A stretch of 64,000 nucleotides of DNA from Scytalidium lignicola (Eukaryota; Ascomycota; Leotiomycetes). The stretch lies in NCBI GenBank assembly GCA_002812745.2, contig NCSJ02000081.1, forward strand, positions 62,001 to 126,000, given 5' to 3'. The notes under the pieces were generated by a model, which was given only the letters and a program-made list of their open reading frames with translations, made no database searches and was not told the origin of the DNA. Position 1 is the stretch's first letter, and each line of letters begins with the position of its first letter. This document shows, in pieces, positions 38,101 to 49,215 of this stretch. The translations under genes were made by a program, and so were the position numbers.

Positions 38101-39995
38101 ATGGGGAAACTTGTACCCAATGCCTTCAACCTCTTTGTTGTCGTGTTCGTGGCCCTAGGATCTGCAGCGTGTACCTATGGTACATCTGTTATCGGGTATG
38201 TCTCTATTTGCTTCTCAGACATCATTTGGCTGAGTCTCTTGCAGCACTACTATCGGACAGCCTAGTTTCTTCAAAACTCTTAACTTGGCCGAACAAGGAA
38301 CTCCTGGATATTCTCGTACTTCCCAATACATTGGGGCTTTCAACGGTCAGGGGCTCAATTCCTTCTACAATATTCTCTCTCGCAGAGATTGGAACTTACT
38401 GACAGCACGTTTCTAGGGCTGAATTCTGCTGGATCGGCCATTGGGGCAGTTATTTGTTCTTATGCAGCAGATAAATGGAGTCGAAAACATGCTATTCAAG
38501 GCGCCGCAGTGATTCTCATTATCGGTGCAGCTCTTTGTGCCGGCTCAGTCAACGTTGCAATGTTTCTAGTTGCTCGTTTCATTAATGGTTTAGGTATCGG
38601 TGCACTTGTCACTGCCATTCCTATGTACGTTACCAAGCTAACCCGTAAAGTTCTGCACAAAGCTAATAGAGAGAAGGTACCAAGCCGAAGTATCAACGCC
38701 AGAAGGCCGCGGATTCATGGTATCCATGCACGTAAGTCTCTTCCGCGAACATAACAGTTTATTGCTGTACCTGCTAACTACTTCCAAGGGTGTCATGTCA
38801 GCTGTTGGCTACGGTCTCCAAGCCTGGGTCGGATTCGGCGTCTATTGGATCACTGCCGGAGGCTCAACATCTTCTTTCCCTTGGCGATTCCCTATCGCGT
38901 TCCAGATCGCACCAGCTCTTGGACTTCTGATCGGCTCTCCATTCCTGCCATACAGCCCGCGTTGGCTCATGATGAAGGATCGGAACGACGAAGCTCACGA
39001 GGTTCTCAAGCGTCTCCATCGGACAAAGGCAGATCCCCATGATACCCTGGCTCGGAAGGAATTCTATCAGATGAGAAAACAAGTCGAATTGGATCGCCAG
39101 CTCAACCCGAATAATTCGAAGTTCGAGATTTTCAGGACTCCTGCAAACCGCAAACGTGCTATGGTTGGTTTTTTCTTGCTCTTTAATAATATGTTCAGCG
39201 GTGCTCTCGTGATTGCAAATTATGGTATAATTCTCTACACCAGCCTCGGAATGACAGGGTTTATGCCTCTCCTGCTTACTACACTCATGGTTTCCTCCAC
39301 TCTACCTGGTAATATCTTGTGCGCCTTTATCGTGGATAGGTTTGGCCGTCGCAAGTTCATGTTAATCGGCCTCATTGGTATCCTTATTGACCTTATCATG
39401 GAGACGGCGCTCGAAGCTAGCTTTCTCGGGACTAAGAACAAGATCGGTCAAGACTTTGCCGTTCTATTCATCTTCCTTTTCCTTACTCCGTTCTGGAGCA
39501 CATTCGTGGATGCACCGCAGTTTTTGTATACCTCGGAAATCATGCCAACACATGTCCGGAGTCAAGGCATCGCAGTCGCGGTAACAGGGTTTTACTTCGC
39601 ACAGATCATTCTTCTCATTGCCGGACCTATTGCTCTTAACAACATCGGATGGAAGTTCTTTTTCGTGCTCATCATCCCTACTTTTTTCAACATACTCTTT
39701 GTATTTTTCATGTGCCCAGAGACAAAGGGTCGAAGCTTGGTACGTCTCTCTTCTTCCGCTATCATATTACTACTAGATGTTCTTTCTAACTCGCATGGCA
39801 CCATAGGAAGATATCAATGCGCTATTTGGTGAGGCAGTTGCTGTTCACTATTACAACGCCAATGAAGAAGAACAACGAGAACTTGAGAAGGCTGTAGAAA
39901 TAGATGAGGCAGACGATACCGGCAAGCGCGCTTCGATAGATGAGGAGAAAGGAGCAACTAATGCTCACCAAGAGGTAGGGAGCACACAGGTTTAG
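38101..39995 (+). CDS. MFS sugar/H+ symporter
   Basis: Six exons: 38101-38195, 38245-38345, 38417-38624, 38677-38731, 38789-39739, 39807-39995; 532 residues, as expected for 12-TM sugar porters. Signatures: TIGQPSFF after TM1, the DKWSRKH loop between TM2 and TM3, IPMYQAEVSTPEGRG (formed across intron 3), LPYSPRWLMMK before the central loop, DRFGRRKFM in the TM8-TM9 loop, and PETKGRSLEDINALFGE at the C-terminal end, completed across intron 5. Family: fungal hexose/disaccharide permeases (lactose-permease-like subgroup). The acidic, Lys-rich C-terminal tail is cytosolic. It faces the SDR gene, which suggests uptake and oxidation of one compound. The substrate is not predictable from sequence. 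Confidence 0.9.
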
Positions 39996-40332
39996 GATGA
40001 ACGGTACGTTGCCATCCAAGGCTAGGCAGTGATCGGAAGGGTGAGAGGAGGCAGAGAATTCAATAGATGTGGAAAGCGGCGTGCCTCATCTATTTCAATG
40101 TATCTCTACACATAAATCCCCTTGAACGCGAGTCTAGTCTCTTGCCAACTGTTACTTCTTTCCCTGCCGCTAGCAACTGTAGTGTGTATGCTCGACATCT
40201 CTGTCTGAGATCCGTTACCAGACATAGAAAGTTCAGCAAATGATTAGCAAGCAAAAGACAAGGTCTCAAATGAAAAAAAGTTCAACAGTAACAGGCGAGC
40301 GGTGATCTCTTTTAGAACAGCAGTGTGGAATA
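39996..40332. other. Convergent intergenic region
   Basis: 337 bp between the 3' ends of the transporter and the EthD-like gene, with no feature recognised. Confidence 0.5.
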
Positions 40333-41104
40333 TCAGAGAGTTGCATTGCTCTCCCCATATTCGGAGCACAATTTGAACACACGATTATCGACCTCCCTCC
40401 ATTGTATCTTTGCCATCCCGTCTAGCTCCCGACTTGGCGCTGTCCCTTCTTCATATTCATGAATTACCACACAGCGCGGTCCCAGGGTTGAGTATTCGCC
40501 TTTGACGCCGCCAAAAATGAGTTCATAGCTAGTTGACCGACACCAGCCAGGGCACCGAGAGATCATCTCTAGATACACTTCACGGTACCACCTATCGAAA
40601 TCGCCGGCTGTCCCAACAGCAAGATCTATCACCACTGACTGCAGAATTGAGGAGCGACCTTAGAAATGGATCTGTTAAATAGACAATCGAGAAGGTGGGT
40701 TTGAGTGTCTCACCTTCTCCGGCATTCTCTTTCTCTTGAACTCGAACGCGCTTATAAAACCGAGTGTCAAATTCGGCGTATAGATAAATCGATTGGCCCC
40801 CAGGAAGCATGGGATGATGTTGCGGGACGGATTTGAAGTCGATGTTTTTCTGTATTATCTCAAGCTCCGGTATGCCATAGATCGCCAAATAAGGCTTTTC
40901 GTCGTCCTGCTCCTCGCTCTCATATCGCCAGCCGGCTACAATCCCGTCCACCCCTACCACGTCTGGAATGTGGACCTGGTCATACCATTGCGTGAAAATG
41001 CCTCGTGATAGGTCTTCAGGTTTGGTGATTTTGGCGTTTACCCACATGATTCCCGGGCCCTTGAGCCCCTCTAAGCTAAGCTTCTTCCCGCCATCTTCTT
41101 GCAT
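40333..41104 (-). CDS. EthD-like dimeric alpha+beta-barrel protein
   Basis: Two exons: 41104-40714 and 40634-40333 (230 residues). The first ATG with good coverage is 41104. The N-terminal half, GPGIMWVNAKITKPE...FTQWYDQVHIPDV, and the second half, FDRWYREVYLEMIS, look like two copies of the ferredoxin-like fold seen in fungal EthD/dimeric alpha-beta-barrel proteins, where a W-Y/H-x-VH-type segment lies near the active site. The intron is GTGAGA...GTCAG, with a second possible acceptor GCAG 4 bases earlier that would break frame. Some relatives act in aromatic or polyketide pathways, but no function can be assigned here. It converges with the sugar transporter. Confidence 0.72.
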
Positions 41105-41587
41105 TTTCCGACTCAAGGCGATTAATTGATGCTTTGCACAAGATTGAGGGGAACTTATGCTTATGTTTACCCTGCTTCATACCTATCTCGGGATTATGGG
41201 AAGCTTGCATGGAACAGGAAATGGTTTACTATTACAATTTCCAAAGAATCTCCGGCTCCGGCGTATTGAAACCCGAACTAAGTTTTGCTTAATAATCTTA
41301 CATTTCGCGCCACCATCACCGAGCCGCAAAATTGGGCTTCGGTACGTGTAGTGAAAGTCGGCAACTGCATTCAGCGGTTCAACTAACACTTGTTCCTGCA
41401 TGAGATCCTACAGTAAGCCGAGCTCCATGTATCGGTCATCCTCGCTCACTTCCTTATGCACCTCTGAAGGTATATTGGTGGCAGCGCGCGAGGCTTCCTT
41501 GAATGGACACATGATCGCATGATTACATGAACAACCCCTTTTAAGTTAACTTCATGCCATTGGCGGCCTAACATATGAACAAAGAGC
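41105..41587. other. Intergenic region, no feature
   Basis: Promoter side of the EthD-like gene and 3' flank of the kinase-ankyrin gene. Short open frames at 41157-41401 have no domain. Confidence 0.5.
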
Positions 41588-44500
41588 TCAACTTGAAACC
41601 TCATTCTGACTCTGCTGTGACCGCTCCCCTACACACTCTGATATCCACTCAGCAACCATATCTTCCCAAATACTAGCCAAGCCTAGAGTGATGTTAGGTT
41701 CGATAACCACACACTATAGGAAATAAGACAAATCTCATGCCGTAGAAAACTTACTGAGATTCACATCCTCCATCCTTCCCTTCCTGATGCCTTCACCTTT
41801 CCCTTCATCGACGGTAAATCCATACCCTTCTGAAATATCAACCACTGTCTCGCTCCCAAAATGCTTAGTCAATGCTCTCCTCATCCCTTCTTGAGCATAC
41901 TCAGCCGTATCCCATTTCAGTAACAGTTGTCTCACACGTTGTATGTCTCCTTCCTCCACTCCAGGTTTCTGGTCCAGTAGTCTGTGATTAAGCATCACAG
42001 TCATCATCCGTTCTGTATTATCCTGCATTCTCTCCGCTTTCCGAAATCGCTGTGCTATTCCTTTGAAGGGGCCTTTCTGGGTCTTGGACACTGAACTTCG
42101 AGATAAGATCTCCATGTTTGCGCTCCACTTCCCAAGAGCTGGGTCCGCTCCAGCGGCCAGGAGTGCAGATACAAGATGATGGTTACCGGTACTGACAGCC
42201 ATTTTAATAGCTGTTTCACCTTTCCTAGTTAGCTGGTTGAGAATTTCTGGAGATGGGAAGAGTGATAAGAGGTAGTGAGCAAGTTTGCGGTTCAGATCAT
42301 CGTTGCGCACATCTTCTTTGATCATGGCCAGGAGATGGAATGCTGTCACCTGTAGCTTAGCATCCGCTATAACAGATACTCTACCATACTGATGTTGCGG
42401 TTGTAGAATAAATTCTAACGGAGCCAGCGAAGCGGTGCTGTTTTCGTAGAGCAAATCCCATAGAAGGACTTTCTCAAGCTCGTCCTTATCACAGTCCGGC
42501 AAAGAAAGGAGATAGAGCGCTATGTCGAATCGACATTCCTTCACCGCGCGATGGTACATTGTTGAGAATGCGACTGACTCGTCCTTATAAGTTATTCCTG
42601 CCTTTACGAGTGCCTTAATAACCTCCAAGACTCGGGCATCGAAGGCAATATAAGCTAATAGGATCACGCATGATGAGGGACAGTTTGGACTGTGAAGCGA
42701 GGGGTTGGCACCGTGTTCGAGTAGGAAAAGGACCATCTCGCTAGATTGCTTTGTGCAGGCCATTTGAATGGGTACAAGGTTTGGTCTCGGAACGACCTGA
42801 TTGATATCGCAGCCTTGATTCAACACATATTCTGCGAGAATTATGTTGTTATGAAGGACGGCTATTCCGAGAAAGTCAATCAACGTATCTTCTGGTGGTG
42901 GTGTCAGGAGTAATGATGTGGATATAAGGTTCTGTTTATATGTAGAGCCGTGGATACATCTGGAAGGAGTCAGCTCGTACACCAAAACACCGGCAAGAAA
43001 CTCACGCGAGCTTGAATGGCAGGGCAATCAGAGTTAGCCTTGAATTGGGCCCAACCTCGGTCACTACATCTCTTACACCCTTTTTCTCTAAAAAGAGCTT
43101 AATCATATCTGCCTGGGCATCCAGTGCAGCAAAATGGACACAAGTCCTAGAATTGTCCATGGACATATCCAAGTCCAGATTTCCCATCGCTTCAGCAAGT
43201 CCATCAGGTCTAAGTGGTTGCGCACCGTGGCCTAGCAGAGCTTCAACGACATCAACCCGATTCGCATCAATAGCCCAGTGCAATGCCGTGCCTGAATACC
43301 TTGGTTCTTCACAAATGAAATCGAATGATGACCTTGTGTACTCATTAGGTAAGGCGACTGCGTGGATGTTGACACCTTTCTCAGTCATTAGATCCAAGGC
43401 TTCTGCTACGTCTTCTGGATCGAAATATATTATGTAGTGCAGTGCTGTTATCCCTGTGTAATCAATCATGATTGCGTTAGCTCCTCGATCGAGGAGTATC
43501 TTAACAACGGAGAGCCGCCCAGCTCGACTGGCGCACATCAATGCAGTTTCCTCGAGTGCATTTGTTGCGTTAACATCTACTCCTATATCGAGCAGTCTAT
43601 TTACCGTCTGATTATAGCCGAAAGCTGCTGCGAAATGCATCAGCGTCCACAATGGATGAAAAATATCCACATCTTCGATACTCTTGTCTGAGAGCCATTG
43701 CATGAGGAAATCTTCGCTCCCGATTGCTTCCTCTAACGAGTAATATGATAAAAATGAGCGAAGAGGATTCTCTTCACCCAAAATTTTCAATGGCATGCTC
43801 ATTTTTCCATGCCATCTCTGCCGACATTCCTTGATAGCCGTCACATAGAGCTCTTTGTCAACGATATTTAGGTCTTTCTCTGCAATGAGAGATCCCGCAG
43901 AGACTGCATCATGTAACCAGTCTTTGTGTGGTAGTTTATCAGGAAATTCTCCCTTATAAGCCTGATATAGGCGTGTAACTAACGCCTTAGCCTGGAGATT
44001 GCCATTCTGCGCTGCCTTCACCATGAATTCTATACCAAGATCTGGGTTGACGGGGACTCCGAAACCAATGAAATGACAAAGTGCAATGTTCAAGTTGCTA
44101 TAGCTTTTATCATCCGTGCTTAATTCTTCGAATAATTGTTGGCATACCTGGTAAGGGAGTTTCGTATCCGCATATAGTGCGAGGATCTCCATAGTTAGTA
44201 GTTTTGTTAATTATGGATAGCTTAGCTAGTAACTTACATCTACCTGGGAATGAGGACCCCGAGTACCATAAAACGCTCTGTTGCTGAGGTACTCATCTTC
44301 AAACGCGCTTAAAGCCACAGAACCATTGTTTTCCTTATTTGAAATTGGTGCCAGATCGTCTTGTACTGGTCCCTCTACCTCAGCGCTCTTATGAGATCCA
44401 TCTGTCAGTATATCAATTAGATTTTGGACGGTCCGAGTTCTTGCTAAAGGATCCTTCCTCAGGGTAAGGTCGAATAAAGCACAAAGTTTAACTTCATCCA

Positions 44501-45650
44501 GTCCCTTATCAGGTAATGTTGTTTTCACTAATTCAAGGAACTTATCATCCGGATCATTCTTCAGTTCCGAGATTAGAGTTCTTTTCGCATCGCCTTCAGC
44601 TGCGATAATCTTCTCAAAACCACTAAACTGATGTGACTCAGCGGTGGACTCGAAGGGCGTTGATCCATCCAGCATAGTTTTCCAAACCGAGAGTCCATAA
44701 GAGTATAAGTCTGCCTGACGCATGTTTGAAAATGACAGCGCTTCCCCACTAATCTCAGGTGCATCCCAGGGAGGTGATCTTCCAGGAAAATACGCAGTGA
44801 CCGTTTCGTCATACGAATGATCATGGACCGAGAAACCAAAATCGGCGATTTTTGCAACGAGACCTGCTTTCGAGTCATTGAAAAGCAGTATATTCTCGGT
44901 CTTAATATCGCCATGGATAATACCATACTGGTGCAAAACATTGAGGCCCTGAGCGACGTCTAAACAGAGCTTCTGCTTGAGCTCGTAAGTCAGACAGTAG
45001 AACTCAGAGTTCAGAAGGTCACTCAGATTGCCCTCATCAGCCAACTCCATGACCAAAGCTGGTAGAAGCCGGGTACCTTGAGCTTCCCCATATAAGGACG
45101 GCCGCCACGTTACAGCGTAGCAATTAACAATGTTCTCGCATCTGTGTATCGGTGGATGTGAGAGGACATGCAATTCCCAAGCTATGGCTTTTAGACAGCG
45201 CAATTCTTGTTCTTTATCAAATTGACCATCTTCAGTTCTTTGAACCAAGGGTATCTTCACAGCCACAGCTTTGGTCTCTTCGAATTCCGGAAATAGCCCT
45301 TTGGCACCTTCTGGCAGACAGTTCAATTGGTCAACTTGGATTTCAAATGATGCCCCTGTGCCTAAAGTTTTCACTTGCTTGCTTCCTATTAGCAAGGCAG
45401 CAGTAGGTTCAAAGCCGCTAAAGAGCGTCTTTTCAAATATATGGTTCGGAAAGCTGGACAGAAAATCGACAAACGATAGGAGTGAATCTATGGAAGTTAT
45501 CAAGTTTCTTAATGTCTTCTTCTTGTTGGCAGCCTCATCTTGAGAGATCGCTGAGCGTTCAGACTGATTCGGCGTGATCGTCTCAGTAATTATTTGTCGC
45601 CGCCGGTTGTTCCTCAGTCGACTTCTGAAGTCAACTTCAGTGGTTGACAT
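41588..45650 (-). CDS. Protein kinase with Sel1-like and ankyrin repeats
   Basis: Four exons: 45650-44238, 44186-43006, 42959-41755, 41682-41588, about 1297 residues; the frame also stays open upstream to 45809. The kinase domain covers about residues 90-400: glycine loop GTGASFEI, beta-3 Lys132 in AVAVKI, HGDIKTEN with Asp248 and Asn253 (non-RD), DFGF with Asp270, then WDAPE. All catalytic residues are present, so it is probably active. Exon 2 opens with Sel1-like helices (ALCHFIGFGVPVNP, MVKAAQNGNLQAKAL), then ankyrin repeats follow (HFAAAFGYNQTVNRLLDIG; TALMCASRAGRLSVVKILLD; later HLVSALLAAGADPALG). Joining the three large open frames rests on GTAAGT/GTGAGT/GTAAGT donors and frame-preserving acceptors. 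Divergent from the HeLo-pseudokinase gene. Likely a cytosolic signalling kinase. Confidence 0.85.
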
Positions 45651-45921
45651 AGCTGCTTCACTGCATAACTTTGTACTGGGATTTGTATTATGTTCAAAGC
45701 AACTGTACTGTAGCCATCGATAGACACGGCGGCTGACGGCTGCAAGGATTTTCGTACGCGTAGTCGTCCCAGAATAGATGACTGGGCTCATCCAATTAAG
45801 TTTCCCCACGTTTGCAGCCTCGCGAAGATCCTTGTACGATGATATTTATAGAATTGAAGGGCTCAATCATTTTCTTTCAAGGCAAGTTGTTCGATGTTCA
45901 GAACTGCACAACATTGTCGAA
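45651..45921. promoter_or_regulatory. Bidirectional promoter of kinase-ankyrin and HeLo-pseudokinase genes
   Basis: 271 bp between the two proposed start codons. Both reading frames are open upstream into it (to 45809 on the - strand and from 45778 on the + strand), so either start could be further upstream. The shortness suggests shared control. Confidence 0.55.
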
Positions 45922-47686
45922 ATGGCGGAAACCGTGGGTTTAGTGCTGGCAGTTGTCGGTACATACGATACATGCTTAGGCGCATATCACCTCGTATCCG
46001 GCATCGCTCATCATAAAGATGCAGCACTCATGGCAACATGTCAACTTCGAATAGAAAGAGGGAAATTCTGGAACTGGGGGCTTAAGTGGGGCTTGGCAAG
46101 ACAAGAAGGTATCGATTTCGTGCCAACAAAGGTGGACGTTGAAGAAGAATTNAAAAAGTGAATATGTCAGAGATCTCGTGACATCTTCACTTGATGGGAT
46201 CAAAACACTCTTGACAGATGCCGAGGGGCTCGTTAATAGATATGGCCTACGAGATAATAGCGGAGAGGAAACGAGTGACTATGTTCAATTGACAATGCGA
46301 TTAAAGTCAAGAGCTTCAGAACTTGGGAATGCCATATCCTTCAGGGGTCGGGAGAGAAAGGGTGTAAATCCGATAAAGAGATTTAGATGGACTATTTCGG
46401 ACGAGGGGAAGTTTGAGAAGCTTATCAAGAGATTGGTCTATTTCAACAACGCACTTTATCAAGTCTTACCGGTCAAACAACGACAGTCTCTAGCAATCGC
46501 CCTGCCTAGCGTTGTTCTTTCTGGAAATCACGACCCTTCAGCGTTGAAATCGATCGCCGCTATCTCATCTACTAGTACCGCTAAGCTATCAATACCACTG
46601 ACTCAAGCATCCAGCGTTAAAGAACTCTCGGCTAGTCTAGATGTTCAGATAGAAAACCGAGTAGAACTTCACATGAAGCTGCAGCGTTCATATCTTCAAA
46701 CCCCTGTTTCTCTCACTGCTGAACCTCGAGGTATCAAGCAGTCCATCTTAGAAACCCCAGGTAGACAAAACCGGCAAGTACTAGTTGAATGGCGACAACT
46801 AAACCCCGAATGGTCTACTTCAATACGCCAACTGATGATAAAGCGCCTTGACAATACCGCTCAACTCCTTCACGCCTCAAGTAAAGATCCAACATATTGT
46901 GTTCTCGACTGCGCTGGTTTCGTTGAGGAACCTGGGTCAGAGACTATCGGATTTGTCTCCTATATACCCCATTCCATCTCTTTACCACATCCAAGATTTC
47001 AATCACTAGATTCCTGGATCAATAAACAGGACGAAAATAAACCCGACCTTGGAGATCGATTTGACTTAGCCAAGAAACTAGCAATATCAATTTACCAAAT
47101 AAATACCAGCGGCTGGCTTCACAAGAACATTCGTAGCAGCAACGTTCTTTTCTTTTCTGAGGATACAGCACCGGGAACATTCACTACTAAAACACCATAC
47201 CTGATTGGGTTTGGAAACGCTCGTCCTGATAATGACAAGCCAAATGCCCAAACAATCGAGCAGTTGGCTGTACCTGGCTCAGCGTTTGACAAATATCTCC
47301 CTCCTATCTATCAGAATGGTGGTTATAGGTACCGTCAAACATTTGATGTCTACAGCTTTGGAATTTTACTCATCGAAATCGCAAGGTGGGAACCGATTGC
47401 TTCTGCACGAAAGCCGGGCACGGATACAATGCATAGATATCACAGGAGGGCAATGTCAACTGCTGAACAAGTACTAGGAGAGGAAGTAGGTGCTATTTAT
47501 CAAGGTGTTGTATTAAAATGCCTAACTCGACTCAATAGAGATGAAGAAAATACTAAGCAATTAGGGGCAGTTGATCTAAATACTGATGATGGATACGAGA
47601 GTGACGAGGAGTTTGGAAAACAGATGGATGATAATGAATGGTTTTATTGGAACGTTATCAATGTTCTTGAGCAGTGCAGAGCTTGA
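45922..47686 (+). CDS. HeLo-domain protein with C-terminal pseudokinase
   Basis: Single exon, 587 residues if the N at 46152 (ATTNAAAAAG) is dropped as a homopolymer artefact; with the N counted, the frame shifts. The N-terminus MAETVGLVLAVVGTYDTCLG followed by CQLRIERGKFWNWG fits the HeLo (prion-inhibition and propagation) helical domain, the pore-forming/toxic domain of HET-S and relatives, about residues 1-200. The C-terminal 290-570 is kinase-like but lacks catalysis: beta-3 VLVEW has no Lys (about 286-290), the HRD-loop is HKNIRSSN (400-407, Asn for Asp), DFG is GFG (429-431). DVYSFGILLIEIARW marks helix F. So it is a pseudokinase. No amyloid motif was seen. It faces an apparently active kinase gene. 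Confidence 0.82.
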
Positions 47687-49129
47687 GCAAGATGAGAGTG
47701 GGAAAAGAACACTCCGTTTCTACTGGTTATCACAAGTCTGGGATCGGACTAACTACTCCATAACTTGGCTTCTAACCTGTGTATGTGTTAAGAGATGGCT
47801 AGACTTCAGAATTGATGCGTAGGGAAGATAAAAGATCACACTGGTCTTCGGCAACGAAGTGTTCATAACGCTATATAGTTAAGGAGGGGGGGTATTTAAG
47901 ATGGAGAGAATTGGCAATAGAGGAATTAGTCAGTACCAGCGATCATGTAGCTCAGGTGCCTCGACTCAAGCTCCTATAGCTGGTGATCACCGGTCACCTT
48001 CAACAGTTAACAATGTCTTTATTCATCTGTATTATTAGTTTTGCGTGCTATTTACAGATATAACAGAAGATAGATCGCATTCGGCCCGGTATCAACAATT
48101 ACCTCTGCCGAAACATACTTTGTGGTCTAACTTATCATTAACCAGTAGATGGTGTGTAGATTTAGGATCTGTACTTAGCATTTAAGGTGTTGTCAGTCTC
48201 ACGTTTCTCTTAATCCTTGTTATTTCCGACTTTTATTTATTTCAGATCCATTTTTCTTTAGAACCTTACTCATTACATAACATATAATTCTTGTAAACCT
48301 CACATTTAACTAAGGTACTAGTTAAAAATCATGCTTTTGTCATAGATTATTAAGTTTATATTTTATTTTTAAGCAAAGATAACATATATGTTTAATATTC
48401 TTTTAGCTTATAGACTATTTATTATATATTTTCTTTTTTTCTAGCTTTATAGCTGTTGTTTTACGCTAATCCTCACTTTACTTTGCGTGAACGCCAAGTT
48501 ATAGCGTATGTAACATCTTGCTGCTTTGCTCATCTTCGCTTTACTTTAACCTTACCTTTCTTCACAAACCTTACATATTCTTTACTACTTTACCTTTGCT
48601 CATTAATTTTGCTTAGGATACAATCATGCTCGCTTGATACAATCGAAAGTGTTAACTCTTAGTGAGAAGGATTTAAGAAGGTTAAAAGAGGCTTCTAAGA
48701 AAGAGAGAAAAGGAGTTATAATAAGTTTCTAGTATCAGAATAAGCTTTTAAACTAATTATCTTAATGTTGTATATTAATGTTATTACAAAGGTGAAGTTA
48801 AAATTTTGCTTTATAATATACTTCTGATTTTGCTTTTTGTTATAATTATTTTTTCNTTTTAAGTTCNTTTTTTATCGTTTGTTTTTTTTNGTTATTTATC
48901 TTAACTATTCTTATTTCTTGACTATTCTTATTTATTTTTAACATTTTACTTTTTATCATTATACTTGTTGATTTACTAAGTAAATAATATNAAAAAACTT
49001 CTTTTTATTCAGTTTATTGTAAATTTTCCTTTTATTTTAAAAGTTATAATATATTTTTCTTATAATCATGAAAACTATTATTTTAAGATAAACAAGAAAA
49101 AAGCAATAAATNAAAAAAGTAAAAATAAT
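47687..49129. other. Intergenic region, increasingly AT-rich
   Basis: From about 48.2 kb the sequence becomes A/T-rich with homopolymer Ns (48856, 48867, 48890, 48991), like degraded repeats, but no transposon domain or terminal repeat was identified. The open frame at 48456-48662 has no recognisable domain. Confidence 0.45.
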
Positions 49130-49130
49130 G

Positions 49131-49215
49131 TACCACCCTGGATTCGATCCCCTTGTTTCTCGGGGTCGCGTCGTATCGGCCAAGATACGAGCGTGAGCCC
49201 AGCTTGACTTCCTCA
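49131..49215 (-). other. tRNA-like / Pol III-type sequence (degenerate)
   Basis: On the - strand, GGATCGAATCC (49140-49150) differs by one base from the Pol III B-box GGTTCGAATCC. About 30 bp upstream, TGGCCGATACGA (49171-49182) resembles an A-box. T-rich sequence (terminator-like) follows on the - strand. The arms do not fold into a proper cloverleaf (T-stem unpaired), so this is not called as a functional tRNA. It may be a tRNA pseudogene or a tRNA-derived SINE head. Confidence 0.3.

Noticed and set aside
38346..38416. Read-through of the transporter frame without intron 2
   Set aside because: Gives a stop soon after and lacks the conserved GAFNG-LNSAGSAIGAV join obtained by splicing at 38346-38416.
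41683..41760. Kinase-ankyrin protein ending at 41735
   Set aside because: A GTAAGT donor at 41754 and an acceptor with a CTAAC branch site lead to a further in-frame exon ending at 41588. The shorter end stays possible but is less likely.
43002..43027. Overlap of two ankyrin open frames read as two separate genes
   Set aside because: A GTGAGT donor and CAG acceptor join them in frame inside one ankyrin domain.
49131..49215. Functional tRNA gene
   Set aside because: B-box has a mismatch, T-arm and acceptor stem do not pair, no clear anticodon loop.
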